DNA from: Corinectria fuckeliana
Lineage: Eukaryota; Ascomycota; Sordariomycetes; Hypocreales; Nectriaceae
Assembly: GCA_019137255.1 (NCBI GenBank)
Contig: WPDH01000088.1
Location: forward strand, 62,001-126,000
DNA length: 64,000 bases
Direction: 5' to 3'
This document shows positions 37,190 through 49,200 of the stretch, one piece after another. A model generated the notes under the pieces. It worked only from the letters and a program-made list of their open reading frames with translations, was not told where the DNA came from and did not search any database. The translations under genes were made by a program, and so were the position numbers. The first letter of the stretch is position 1; every line of letters starts with the position of its first letter.

Positions 37190-38830
37190 TCACCCAGCAA
37201 CAGCCTCGTCCCTGGCCATGATATCGTCCTTCCTCCCTTGCTCCTCCGCCTTGATATAGTCCGAGGCGCCATCATGCTCCTTCTTGGCCGCGTCCTTCTC
37301 CGGATTTACCTCCACCTTCCCCTTCCCCTTCCCCTTGCCCTTCTTGCTTATCGTGATCGCCCCCTTCTTCAGAGCCTCGCTCGGCAGCGGCCGAATAATG
37401 GCCTGCGTAACCCACCAAGGCCGCCGACACCGCGCCATCGTCCCCGCTGAGCTCTCGTCTTCTGGCAGGTCCTCGCCCTCGCGCGGTGGCTCTATGACCG
37501 ACGCTCCATCGGTGCGCTCGTACTCCAGCAGGCCTTCGGCCACCTTGCGCTCGACGGCTGCGAGCACGCGCTCCAGGCCATCGATGTCGCCCGCTCGGCT
37601 CCTGGCCAGCATGTCTCGCACGTCTGTGTGTTTGGAAACTAGGTGTCGCAGTAGATGGAAGAGATGCGGCTGTGTGGCGGACATGTTGGGTCCTTGGTCT
37701 TGCTTCTTCCCGACTATCTTCCTCTTCTTCGCCGCTGGCTCGTCTTCGGTCTGCTCGCTTTCGGTCATCCAAGCGATGTCGTCGCCCGGGAGGAACAGCG
37801 GCCGTCGCTCAGGGGGGTTGCTGTCCATGGCGTGCTCGTGCAGAATGTTGATATATCTTCGGAACACCGCATCAACCCTCCATCCTCCCTTGCCATCTTT
37901 CCCTCTCCAGTACTCCCGGCCTTCCTCGCCCACCGGCGGTGGCTTCGCGAAGATGGCTGGGTCGCTAAGGTTACCCTCGGCACTCATCACAGCGTCAGCG
38001 CCCGTTGCTTCCAGACATTTCTCGACGTCTCCTCCCTGAAGAACGTTGCCGTTGGCGAAGATGACCGTCTCCGCCGGCAAGCTGTCCCTCAGGAATTTAA
38101 TCATCTTCCAGTCGGCGAGACCCGTCAGGTGTCCCTTTTGCTCCCGTCTTCGCCCGTGCACAGTTAGAATCGACGCTCCGGCCTTGAGCACGTTTTGCGC
38201 GTACGCGAGTGTCTGCTCCTTGGTCTCTAAGATGCGGATCTTGGCCGTGACAGGGACGGGCAGTTCCTTGTGCAAGATATTGATCAGTCGGAAGATGAGA
38301 TCCTGGTCCTCTTGCAAGAACGCGCCATATTTCCCCTTTCGCGCAATGCCCTGCGGGCAGCCAAGGTTCAGGTCAACGGCATCGCAATAGGGCGCGACCT
38401 GCTTCGCCGCAGACACGAGGGCGGCTGGGTCGTTGGCGCAGAATTGGACAAAGAGGGGTCGATCGATCGAGGGGTTGCCGTCGAGCCAGGCAGTCGAGGT
38501 CCCGGGACGGACGGCTTGGAAATGCGCCCTGCGATATTTCTCGTCCTCAGAATAGAGCCGCGCATGAAGCATCGGGGTATAGGCCAGCAGACTGGACTGC
38601 TCGGTGGCTGAGAGGAAGGATCGGGACAGCATTCGCCAAGCCTAGGTAGGATGTCAGTCCTCATCGGATCCACGGTGCCGCTCTGGGCCACCTAGGATAC
38701 ATACAAACTCAGACTGGTCTACCATCGGAGCCACGATGAATTTGGGGCTGCCAATGCTCTCGTAAAAGGCCCGGCCATGCAGCTTCGCAGGGCGCTCCAC
38801 GGCGGGGTTCTCATCTTCGCCAGTCGCCAT
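37190..38830 (-). CDS. DUS1: tRNA-dihydrouridine(16/17) synthase Dus1
   Basis: Two exons (38830-38705 and 38641-37190) encode 525 residues; the start reads MATGEDENPAVE. The FMN-binding TIM-barrel signature begins with KFIVAPMVDQSEF and AWRMLSR. It continues with RPLFVQFCANDP and the catalytic Cys in LNLGCPQGIARKGKYGAFL (about residue 137). TVHGRRREQKG and VIFANGNVLQGGD follow, the last matching the phosphate-binding region. Dus1 reduces uridines 16 and 17 in the D loop of cytoplasmic tRNAs using NAD(P)H. The C-terminal half is longer than in yeast and ends in a Lys-rich stretch (KKGKGKGKGKVEVNPEKD), likely for RNA binding. It is the only intact core gene inside the transposon-bounded island. 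Confidence 0.95.
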
Positions 38831-39362
38831 CGCGCCGAACCGTCTCGCGCAAGCGGGAAAATGGCCAATTCGAAACGTTGATCCAGGCCCCGGATTTGTC
38901 CGGAGCCAAAGTCGTCGTGCAAAACGCTCCACGCTGGCGGCGAACGTGGTTTCCTTGCTTCCTTTCGGCGCTGTCGTCGTGTTGCTTGTATGAAAAATGC
39001 ACCAGGAGGGACAGAAAAAAAGGTCCCAAGTTCAGTCGCCTGCCTTGCCCGCCCACTTGCCGGAGTGGAGGGGGGGGGGGTTGCAAGGCTGCGACTCTGT
39101 GGCTGAGAACGCGGGGATGGCGTGGGGGTGCTCCCGCAGGGTCCGAGAATAGCCTTGTGGCGCTTTTCAGCCTCGTCAGGGCCCGAAAAGCCAATGTACC
39201 GGTACCTGTACTTGTACCTGACCATGAAGCCAGGACCCGAATCTTAGCTGCGGCGCCAATCTCCGAGTCAGTCAGTCAGTCCACTCCGTGTCGCCCCCAA
39301 CACCCAAGTAGCCACTGGGCTCCGAGCTCCGACTGCATTCAGACGCTCTGAGCTACGAATAG
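38831..39362. other. DUS1 upstream region
   Basis: About 530 bp with the DUS1 promoter; a run of nine G occurs near 39070. No gene is supported; overlapping ORFs here lack motifs. Confidence 0.5.
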
Positions 39363-39370
39363 ATAAGTAG

Positions 39371-39424
39371 GGGACGTGATATAAAGCATACCAATCTGAC
39401 TATCAAGCATACCAAATGTGGCTG
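39371..39424 (+). repeat. Left 54-bp TIR
   Basis: Starts GGGACGTGATATAAAGC. It contains two copies of AAGCATACCA. It matches the reverse complement of 43065-43118 at 52 of 54 positions. Confidence 0.92.
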
Positions 39425-41532
39425 GACAGTGGCGGAGCTCCGATTCTGTAGCCCCCCGCAATTTTTATATGAGGACTACAGAGTCAATACTCTAACTATG
39501 TCTTCTGCCCCCCACCTTCCCTTTTAATTAAAGCTATTATTATTATCGCTACCACCCTGTATCTTAGCTGTTATTATCCCTAATACCACCTCTTTATTAT
39601 TAGCGATCTGCTAGTCTAGCTAGCCTTTAAATTTAACAGAAATTTAAAGACTTAGCTCCTTAGGAACCTCCTAAATTTACATATCAATTAGAGACTCACT
39701 AAAGGTATTAGTCTAAGACTATTAACTCTTATGCTTATAAATAGTCTGCCTTATAGCTAGAGGTGGTATTAACTTAGGTGGTAATAACCTAGGCAGCTTA
39801 CTATTAGAGTTATAGTTATTAGCTAGGAAGGTCTGCTAATAAGCTTATAGTATAACTATACTAGCCTTATATATATCCCTGCCCTACTTAGCCCACTATA
39901 GCCCTGCCTAAAGCTCTTCTTATTATGCTAATAATAATAATAACTATATAACCTTAAGAGCAGCTAGGGCAGTTAATAGAGGCAGTATTACTACTTAGGC
40001 TGCTACCTTAGCAACCTAGCCTTCTACCCTCTCTACTACCTCTATATATTTAGTGAGAATAAGGTTATAGTAAGTGCTTCTAATAGAGGTACCTCTATTA
40101 ATAGTAACACTCCTCTTAGGCTGCTTTTTTCCCCTAATAACTTAGGGATTAAAAACTATATCTCTTATACTCTTATTATCTTACCTTACCTTTACTTTCT
40201 GCCTCTTTTAGTGCTAGTATAATATTATTTAAGTTATTAGAATAGGCTTAGAGCTCTTAAGGAGCCTTTAAAGCTTATACTTATATAATAGCCTGTATAT
40301 AACACAGATTGTATAGAGGTTATAGTTAGCTAGGGGGGGGGTAAAAGGGTTAAGCTTTTAATTAAGCTTATAAAGCTTTATAAGAATAAGATTAAGAGTA
40401 TAAAAGAAAATCTAGTTCTTAATAATTATAAAAAGAAGAGTATTAGTAGAAAGAATATAATATAAAGCATACTAATCTGACTATTAAGCATACTAAATAT
40501 AGCTAGATAGTAGTAAAGCTCTAATTCTACAGCTTTTTACAATTTTTATATAAAAACTATAAAGTTAATACTCTAACTATGTTTTCCGCCCCTTACCTTC
40601 CCTTTTAATTAAAGCTATTATTATTATTACTACCACCTTATATCTTAGCTATTATTATCCCTAATACTACCTCTTTATTATTAGTAATCTACTAGTCTAG
40701 CTAGCCTTTAAATTTAATAGAAATTTAAAAACCTAGCTCTCTAAGAACCTTCTAAATTTATATATTAATTAGAGACTCACTAAGAGTATTAGTCTAAGAC
40801 TATTAACTCTTATACTTATAAATAGTCTGCCTTATAGCTAGAGGTAGTATTAACTTAGGTGGTAATAACCTAAGCAGCTTACTATTAGAGTTATAGTTAT
40901 TAGCTAGGAAGGTCTACTAATAAGCTTATAGTATAACTATACTAGCCTTATATATATTCTTACCCTACTTAGCTTACTATAGCCCCGCTTAAAGCCCTTT
41001 CTACTATGCTAATAATAATAATAACTATATAACCTTAAGGGCAGCTAGGGCGGTTAATAGAGGCAGTATTGCTACCTAGGCTGCTACCTTAGCAACCTAG
41101 CCTTCTACCCTCTTTACTACCTTTATATATTTAGCAAGAATAGGGTCACAACAGGTACTTTTAACAGAGGTACCTCTATTAATAGTAATACTCCCCTTAG
41201 GCCGCTCTTTTCCCCTAATAACTTAGGGATTAAGAACTATATCTCTTATACTCTTATTATCTTATCTTACCTCTATCTTCTGCCTCTTCTAGTGCTAGTA
41301 TAATATTATTTAGGTTATTAGAATAGGCTTAGAGCTCTTAAGGAGCCTCTAAAGCTTATGCTTATATAGCAGCCTATATGTGATACAGATTATATAGAGG
41401 TTATAGTTAGCTAGGGGGGGGGTAAAAGAGTTAAGCTTTTAATTAAGCTTATAAAGCTTTATAAGGATAAGATTAAGAGTGTAAAAGGAAATCTAGTTCT
41501 TAATAATTATAAAAAGAAGAGTATTAGTAGAA
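39371..41532. repeat. Tandem duplication of the element's first 1.08 kb
   Basis: Copy 1 is 39371-40451 and copy 2 is 40452 to about 41532. They align nearly without gaps. Differences are almost all C/T and G/A, with copy 2's TIR more mutated than copy 1's. Both contain the same T-rich and GGGGGGG landmarks (near 40335 and 41415). Confidence 0.85.
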
Positions 41533-43064
41533 AATAGTAGCTTATTTCTTCTATAAAGAATCTGCCCTTAGATTATAACCTTCTGCTTCCTCTAGAAGAC
41601 TATTAGCTTCTTAAAGACTATTATTAAGTCACCTTAGCTTAACTATAGTAGCCACTTTATATCTATATAAAGAGACTTCACAAGTAAGGTTATTATATAA
41701 CTAAAGTGATAATAACTATTAACTGTAAATTTAATAATACAGTCTCTCTAAGGTATAAGCTATATATTTATTATATAATTTACAGCTTCTTAGAGGTATT
41801 TACCAGGTTACTAAAGCTCTTAAAGCTAGACTTTATAGGTAGTAGTATTATTACTCTTTATAAGCTGATTTTAAAGCTTAAGAAAGGCATAAAAGTTAGG
41901 GTGCTAAAAGGCTCTCTTTATAATAGGGTTAATAGTAGCCTTAGGGAAAAATCTCTTTATCTTAGTAAGTATATTCTTATTAATATACTAATAGCAGAGA
42001 AGATAAGACTTACCTTAAAAAAGCAGGTGCTATATAAGAGTGTTAATAAAGGTAAGATTATAGTTAAAGATTATAACTTATAGTAAGGGGATTTTATACT
42101 CTTCTATTAACTCTATAAGTGCTTTTAGAGCCCACTAGAAGTTACTAATTATCTTACTACTAAGAAAAACTACTACTACCTAAAAGGTCTGCTAAAGAGA
42201 AGTTAAGCTATATATATTAAAAAGTGGTATATTAAAGTGATTAGTCTTATATATACTATTAAAAAGCAGCATATCTAGGTGTTATAGTAGCATATTAACC
42301 CTAGTGCTTAAGACTATAAATAGCCTTATTATATAACTTATAGGGCTTTTATTATACTAAAAAAAAACACTAGTATCTTAAAGCTAGTTAAATAACCACT
42401 TAATTAGTATATAGCCTATAAGCTTTATTTAGTAATACTTTATAAAGAGATTTTCTAAGTCTTATCTTATAATACTCTTAATATAAAGGTTCTTTTTAGA
42501 TTAAAAATTAATTAAGATTTATATAAGCCTAATATTATTATTTTATATTAAGATAATTATTAGTATTATCACTATAAGTGCCTAGCTTTAGTACTAGGAA
42601 AAAGTTATTCTAAGTAATATATTATAATTATAATCCTAATAATCTTCGCCTTATACTGCTTATAGTCTCTAAAGGTTATCACTAGAGCTCTTAATAATAA
42701 GAAGCTAATATCTATAAGCAGTTATCTAAGAGCTTATACGCCGCCTCTTTAATTTATAAGTCTTAATCTTAGCCTAACTCTTAGAAACCTAGCCCTTTAT
42801 ATAGCGTAAGAGAACCCAGGTTAGATTAGCAGTATTAGGCTAGCTCTGTAAGATAATAAGGCTATAGCTTAGCCTTATCACGAAGTTATTAATTACCTCA
42901 CAGGCAGCCTAAAGAGACGGAAAAGAGATATTAAATAATTTATCTATTATAATTAAGTGACTAAAAGTTGCGGTTAGTAGTAGCAAGATAACTACACTTA
43001 AGATCACACCAAAATTTATATGGGGGGCCAAGCATTAGTGTCGGCGGGGTAACAGACCCACCCT

Positions 43065-43118
43065 CAGCCACATTTGGTATGCTTAATAGTCAGATTGGTA
43101 TGCTTTATATCACATCCC
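43065..43118 (-). repeat. Right 54-bp TIR
   Basis: Reverse complement of the left TIR with two transitions; directly followed by the 8-bp target duplication. Confidence 0.92.
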
Positions 43119-43126
43119 ATAAGTAG

Positions 43127-43798
43127 ATATGACCGATTGACTAATCGATCGGATCCATGCTTCACATGCACGTGGAAACAGGAGATCGGGCAAGATTTTA
43201 GTCCAGATCGTGTTTAAGAAGAACGCTGGATCATCGCTTATTTACTAGTCCGACTGTAGAGACATCCCGCCAACAGAGTAGGAAAATTTCAGAGCATCGT
43301 ACCGCCGCCTCCTGCAAATCAATCCCGGGCCTGATGGGATCCGTCAGCTCAGAAAAGGACGTCTAGCAACTTGTTCAGCCAGCCACATTCTCGTCTTGTG
43401 CAAAGATGATGCCGTGTCCTGTAACAAATGGCGTCGCATTTCCCGACTGATGGGAGAATGACTGGTTCACAAGAGACAGCCACAACTACACCTCGCCACG
43501 TCATCTCCCATGTTCCCGCCAGGTCCTATTGCTTCCAGCTCCGTAATCCTGAGTCCCTCGCACTGCTTTGTTTCTGTCGCAAAAATTAAAGAAAATGTAT
43601 GACTCTTTGGTCTAAATTCCACATGACATGCAGAGTAGTAAAGTGATTAACGCCGTGGACACCATACTATGCTATCCCCTCAACGCCTCGAACGGTGAAT
43701 ATGGTGGAATACATGACTTTCGGCCTCGCGACCCGTCATCAAGGAAATTAAAACAGGGTGTGACAAGTTTCGTCTTTGCAGTGTAGGTATTGTCATCA
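43127..43798. other. Downstream flank of the Bni4-like gene
   Basis: About 670 bp of normal-composition sequence between the transposon edge and the 3' end of the Bni4-like gene. No gene seen. Confidence 0.5.
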
Positions 43799-46291
43799 TC
43801 AGAAAAAGTGGGTGTAAATCTTCGACGTCTCGTGCACCTCCATCTCCTACAATCAAGTTAGCTTCAGGTCTTGTAAACTAGCACCGCAGAAACCCACCAT
43901 CTTGAAAGTGTTCAGCTCCTCCTTGATTTGCTGTGCTAGCATTGGAGTCATGCGGTTGCACGCGGATATCTCGCCGCGGCGGTCGTATTCTTGGCTCGGC
44001 CAGGTGTCATAAAAGATGAGCCGAGGAGAAAACGTCGCATTCCTCTTCGACGAACCCGCAGGTGTGTTGGGGGCGCTCTTCGTGTCCTGACGTAGCCTGA
44101 GGGCCGTCATAAAATAGTCTTCACTGCCGATGGCGATCGATCCAGTCCTGCGATGGCCCTGAGCCTCATCGTTCGGCGTGCTTGGGGCACTAGAGTTGGG
44201 CGAGTCATTCATAGCAGGGATGCTAGGAAGATCCAACTCAGGCGACACATCAGCAGGACGGGTGGACGGGCTGGACGAGCCTGGGCCTGTAGTCAGGTTA
44301 GTTGAGTCACCGGAAAAAAGTGGTTTGATCTAACGTACGCTTCAGGATACCCTTGCGAACAGCAGCAAGCACCTCGGCACGCTCCCTGTCGCCACCAACA
44401 ATGCTCCTTCGTGGGTTGGAGTTGTCAGTTCCAGAGCTTCCCAGGCGCTCTGCGATTTCCACTCCGAGGTTGGTGTCGATGGAGTTGCGCTCCAAGTGTG
44501 GGAATGTATCAGCGGCTTGGGGCTCTGCAGCGATATTGACGCGTTTCGTCTCCGCCTCAGCCGTGACCATCGACACGGCGGCCTGGCTAGCTTCCGGAAT
44601 GGGTCCATCGGCGGGAGCCACGCCGATGACCGACTTGGGCCGAAAGAGTCCGACAAGCGACCGGGTGCTCTTCTTCATTCCACGGCCCATCTTACGGATC
44701 ATGATAGAAGCAGAAGAGGCAGTGGAGGAAATCGACAGGTTGTCGGTCGAACCGCCGAGATTAAATCGTCCACCATAGATGCTGTGTCCGAGACCAGCTG
44801 CCTCCTGTTGCTCAGCGATCCGTGCCTGCTCAGCATCATACGCCTCATCGTCGGTTGGATCCTTGTGAAGCTTTGATGGCTCGTTCTTGTTGGTACTGTC
44901 AAGGTCGGAACCTGATGCGTCTCGGAAGTCAGCTGCACTTCCAAAAGAGAAGGCACGGCGCAACCTGGAGGTTTTGCTCTTTGCCTTGCGACCCTTCTGA
45001 CTAATGGCAGCCAGCTGCCTCGCCGCTGGTGACTCGAGATTACCGGCGGTAGCTGATGAGGAAATGTTTTGGCTGGATGAGGAAGTGGCGTCGTCGGCGA
45101 CGTCGTTAGCCATGGTGGCGGGCCTAGACAAAGGTGAGGGGTTGGTTGTACGCTTGGTCGCATCGGAGGATGAGCCTCGTGGTGGGACGTTCACAGATTT
45201 GGCGTGATCTTGCTTAGAGGTGATTTCGTCAGAGGGGGAAGAGGGGTTGCCAGTGGGTACCGACACATTACGGGTGGCAGACTACGTAACAATCCCTGTT
45301 AGCAAGATGTCTCGAACCAACATTATCCGATTGGACAATGCAGCGGGTAATATGAACTTACTGATGGTCGAGACTGACTGCTGCGGCTTGATACAACACT
45401 TTCAGAACTTCCGCTGCGGGAATGTGGTGGAGGGTTCGACACGACTCGAAGCGTCTTTTCGCTCGATTTCTCGACCTTGGGTGGGACGTTCGGCTTTGGC
45501 AATTCTGCAACCTCCCTACTATGCATGCTTCGTCGCCGAGATCGCCTTCCGTCATCTGCAAGAGACTGCGGATACACGTGCATGTCGTCCATGGACGTTC
45601 CCGGCATTGCTCCATAGAAGCTATTGGGTCGGTTTGGTACGGCAGAACGCTGGGGATTGGGTCCATTGTACATCTGCAGTGCAGGCAGCATTCCGTTTGC
45701 TGGGAGACCTGTGCTCTGGGAGCGGCTGTGCTGATTCTGGACCTGGGCCTGGTTCTGGTTCTGTTGAGGGTTGGGCACCCGTCTATATCTATCGGGGGCA
45801 GCCTTGGTCTGATTCGGAGTGACTGCCTGCTGGGAAGAGCCTGCCAAGTAAGCTGATTGAGGTCGAGGAGCAGGCACAATGTTTCGAGCAGGTGGTATTG
45901 CAGAGTCATCACGAGAACCGCTTTGTCCGACACCCATGTTGTTGTATGCCAAGTTTGTCATCGAAGAGCTATATTGCCGAACAGCGTAGTTGGGATTGCC
46001 GGCGTTGGCGTTGTAATTTCGGATGTTTTGTGGTGTTTGCGGGTGCCATGATTGGGTATGGTTCAGCGTCGGAGTGCTTGTAAAGGCGTACGGCTGTACC
46101 GGAGCAGAACTCCCACGGTATCCCGCGGGAGCACCACCTGCGTAGGTAGACCTGGGAGCTTGGGAAGATCCTGCCATGTATTGATGGCCCGTCTGGCCCT
46201 GGCTAGGCATCATGCCGGATGCGTTCGGTCGGGTTTGGAGCATTGTTACCGTACTAGTTTGCTGAGGGTAGGTCTGAACCAATGCGGCCAT
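43799..46291 (-). CDS. Bni4-like cortical/septation scaffold protein
   Basis: Four exons (46291-45362, 45281-44339, 44286-43898, 43846-43799) sum to 769 residues with consistent phases; the last exon encodes only EMEVHETSKIYTHFF. The start is MAALVQTYPQQTST. Most of the protein is Ser/Pro/Gln/Asn-rich and predicted disordered. The C-terminal block (LIFYDTWPSQEYDRRGEI, CNRMTPMLAQQIKEELNTFK) is the conserved part and resembles the C-terminus of yeast Bni4. In yeast, Bni4 tethers the Glc7 phosphatase and chitin synthase III to septins at the bud neck. KRNATF just before this block could be a degenerate RVxF-type phosphatase-docking motif. The Bni4 assignment rests on this block and remains tentative; the gene model itself is firm. 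Confidence 0.78.
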
Positions 46292-49200
46292 AGTTTGGGT
46301 CAGCGTATGAAATCAGGTGGTCGTCGACAGCAAAAATGTGGTCTGCGGTGTTGTTTGTAGACTCTTTATCTGGAGGAACGTGAATTCGAAACGCGATCTA
46401 TTATGCAGGGCGAGACAAAAATAACTAGGAGAGCCAAAGTTAGCAAGATAGGTCAAGGGCAAGATGTAGAAATCAGATAGCTGTGTCCAGCAGCTGGTCT
46501 CTAGGCGAATAGATAAGGTGAGGCAAAAGAGAGCCGGGAGATAGCAAGCAGGGCAAAACCCCCCGATAAGGTGGAGTCGAGGCTGAGCAGGAACTGACAT
46601 TTTTTCTTTCTGGTTATATTTTAGATGAAGGAAAAGAGCGATGGCATAGGCGATGGGATCCAAGGACGCCAGCGACCTGAGACAAGAACGAGTGTTTTGC
46701 GTCGAATTGGTTCGCTATCACCGCGAGAATGCTTCGACTCCGCTACAAGGCGGATGCTGGGGAGATGGAAGGTCGAAGATCAAGTGTCGGAATAGACAGC
46801 TTGAATCTCGGCCTATTTGTGACAGAACATGGGAGTCGTGGGCGTCTCGAGCGAGTGACGGGGAGATGGAAGGAAGATATTACGGGCTCGGCGCGGAGAG
46901 AGTCGAGAACGGCGAGTGGACCGACTTCCAGGGGTTGGACGTCGTCACGGGATGTGTGGAAGGAGCAGCGGCAAGTGACGACGCTGATGCAAACGCAACG
47001 AGGGCAGGACGTTGGAAATGACGAAGGTGTGCGACGCAACGCTCACGAGCGGAAACAGGAGAAACGAGGACAAGTCGGGTAGTCGCCTGGGGAAGGACTT
47101 TGGGGGGGGAGTTCGGGAAGGGCGAGGGCGATGGCGATGGCGAAGTTGGAGAGAAAGGGGGCACGGCAGATGGGCTGCAGCCAGGGGACACGGGGCGTAA
47201 GGGCGAAAGGGTGGTGCTGAGAAGACGCAGGATGGCGATGGCGGTGATGATTGCGATGGCGAAGGGGGGGAGATAGGAAAGGAAAACGAGGGAGAACAAG
47301 AAGAGGATGAGAGAAGACGGAGGTGGTGATGATAGGAAACGAAGACGAAGAGAGAGAAAGTCGTCAAAGGTTTTGGTGGTGAGTTTGGGAGAAGAAACGG
47401 CCTGGCCGTCTCGGTCTCCTGGCGCCAGCAAAAGCCGTGGGCCACAGGCACTGCAGCGAGTGGGCTCCGGTACGTACCACAAGATCCACCCTCCTGGCTC
47501 AGCGGAGTTGACTCTGGAGGGACGGGAGGGAGGCACCGCGTACGGACTGTACCTATACTTCCGTGCCTACCTAGCCCACTGCAGGGCGCTCCAGGCCTGT
47601 GCGAGATGGCTCCGTCCAGTGGCCAGCAGGAGTGGAGCCCGCAAGACACCGCCCAAGTCTCTCACCAGTGGTTGGCCCGCTCCCCCCCTAAACCTGTCCT
47701 GCTCTGCAGTGGAGCTGCCTGCGGTTGTAGGCCTGTGGTTGTAGGGGGGCCACACCCACAGGACCACACGCCAGGGCCACACCTCGATGCTGGAAGTGAG
47801 TGGAAGCCCATCCACGTCCCTCACATCAGACCAGCCGCCAGGGCGAGCATGGAGACGAGGGGCTTAAAGGGGAAAGGATGGAGGAGCAGGCGCCGTACTG
47901 TGCAGCACTGTGCAGTAGCCAGTGTGCTAATCATCCTGCACTGCGATGCGCTGCACGGCATCCGGGTGCAGGACAGGCAGCGTACGGAGATGAACAGAAA
48001 AAGACCCGACTGCATCCGTCAACAGCATCTGTACGTACTGGATGCCCAAGCAATGCATAGCTTACAGATTGCAGATTGCAGATTACAGACTAAACTATCT
48101 ACAGACCACAAAAGACAAAGAAATAGAGTATGATCGTTCAAAGTAGGTCCTATGCCAAGCCTCTCAGAGAGACGTGCCTTATCCAAGGGGCAATAACCAA
48201 CCCACCCAGACAACAGACACACGCTCTCCGTCTGTCACTCGACACCACCACAACACTCTCCCACACGCCCACGCCCACCAAACACGAGGTTGTCCGTGGT
48301 GCCATCCTGGCTACGCTCCAGGATTCCCCAAGACAAGTCTCGCACTTGCACCGAGGACACCCTCCCAAGGAGCGAAGGCCAAGAGCTTTTGAGCGGGTCG
48401 TGTCGGTACCACAGGGGGAGGCGGGCTCACACCATTGGCCGGCTGTCGGTCCATGGCATTGAGCCAGCCTACGCTAGACAGGGAGACGCTTCCATGGGGC
48501 AATGGGTCCCGAAAGGTCGAGGGACGAAGACTGCGATTGTGGTTGGCTTGTTGCCGTCATAGTGAGGAGGGTATGTAAGCTTTGAAGGGGTCAAGATCGG
48601 CCTTTGCGAGACCTGACAGATTGGACAGACATTCAGGAACACTGCTCGGCTCGTTGGTACTTCCACTGCCTCGGAACCGCTACTGGATGATAAAAACCCG
48701 CGTCTTGCTCTCAGCGTAACACCCGTTGCGGCCGTCGGTGCCGGTCATAAGATAGCCCTTCAGCTCGCCTTTTGGCGAAACGATGGCTTTGGTGCCGTTG
48801 TCTTGACGCGAAATAGAATCCATCTCGCCCTCGGGTGGCCAGTACGAAGTACCAGGCAAACAGGGTCCAAATATTTGCCTGCGCCAACACGTACCGACCG
48901 AGAGGCTAGGCAAGGGACCAAGTGGAGTATCTCACTCGCACATAGCACCGTGCCTTTTTGGGGAGGCCCGACAATTCAGACCAAAAAGATGCAGTGATCA
49001 ATGTGCACAAGCAGGCGGGTGTCGGTGTCTACCTACTGTACATAATACGATGCCCGTGCTTTAGCCCGGTCGCTCTTTGCTGGGGCATGTTGCTCATCGA
49101 TGCCCCTCAATACATATAGCTTAAGCTACCTTGTAGGTAGATAGTAGTAGGCTGCGATCCCTTTTCGGGCTCCTGCACCGTTACACGGATCATCGAGCGG

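Larger units (their letters stand above)
39363..43126. mobile_element. RIP-degenerated DNA transposon with 54-bp TIRs, 8-bp TSD and internal duplication
   Basis: The element spans 39371-43118 (3748 bp) and is bordered by the direct repeat ATAAGTAG (39363-39370 and 43119-43126). Its ends are 54-bp inverted repeats with two C/T differences. The first 1081 bp, TIR included, are repeated in tandem from 40452. The interior is AT- and TpA-rich with stops in all frames, consistent with heavy RIP. The longest open stretch (41706-42083, 125 codons) has biased composition and no recognisable domain. An 8-bp TSD is typical of hAT-like elements, but the long TIR is also MULE-like; the transposase is too decayed to decide. 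Confidence 0.85.

Noticed and set aside
41706..42083. 125-codon frame inside the right transposon
   Set aside because: Composition is Leu/Ile/Tyr/Lys-rich as expected from AT-rich RIPed DNA; no transposase motif, so not called as a gene.
46880..47649. Two long overlapping minus-strand frames (218 and 234 codons)
   Set aside because: Ser/Pro low-complexity translations of a purine-rich plus strand, with no start context or motif; more likely leader or promoter DNA.
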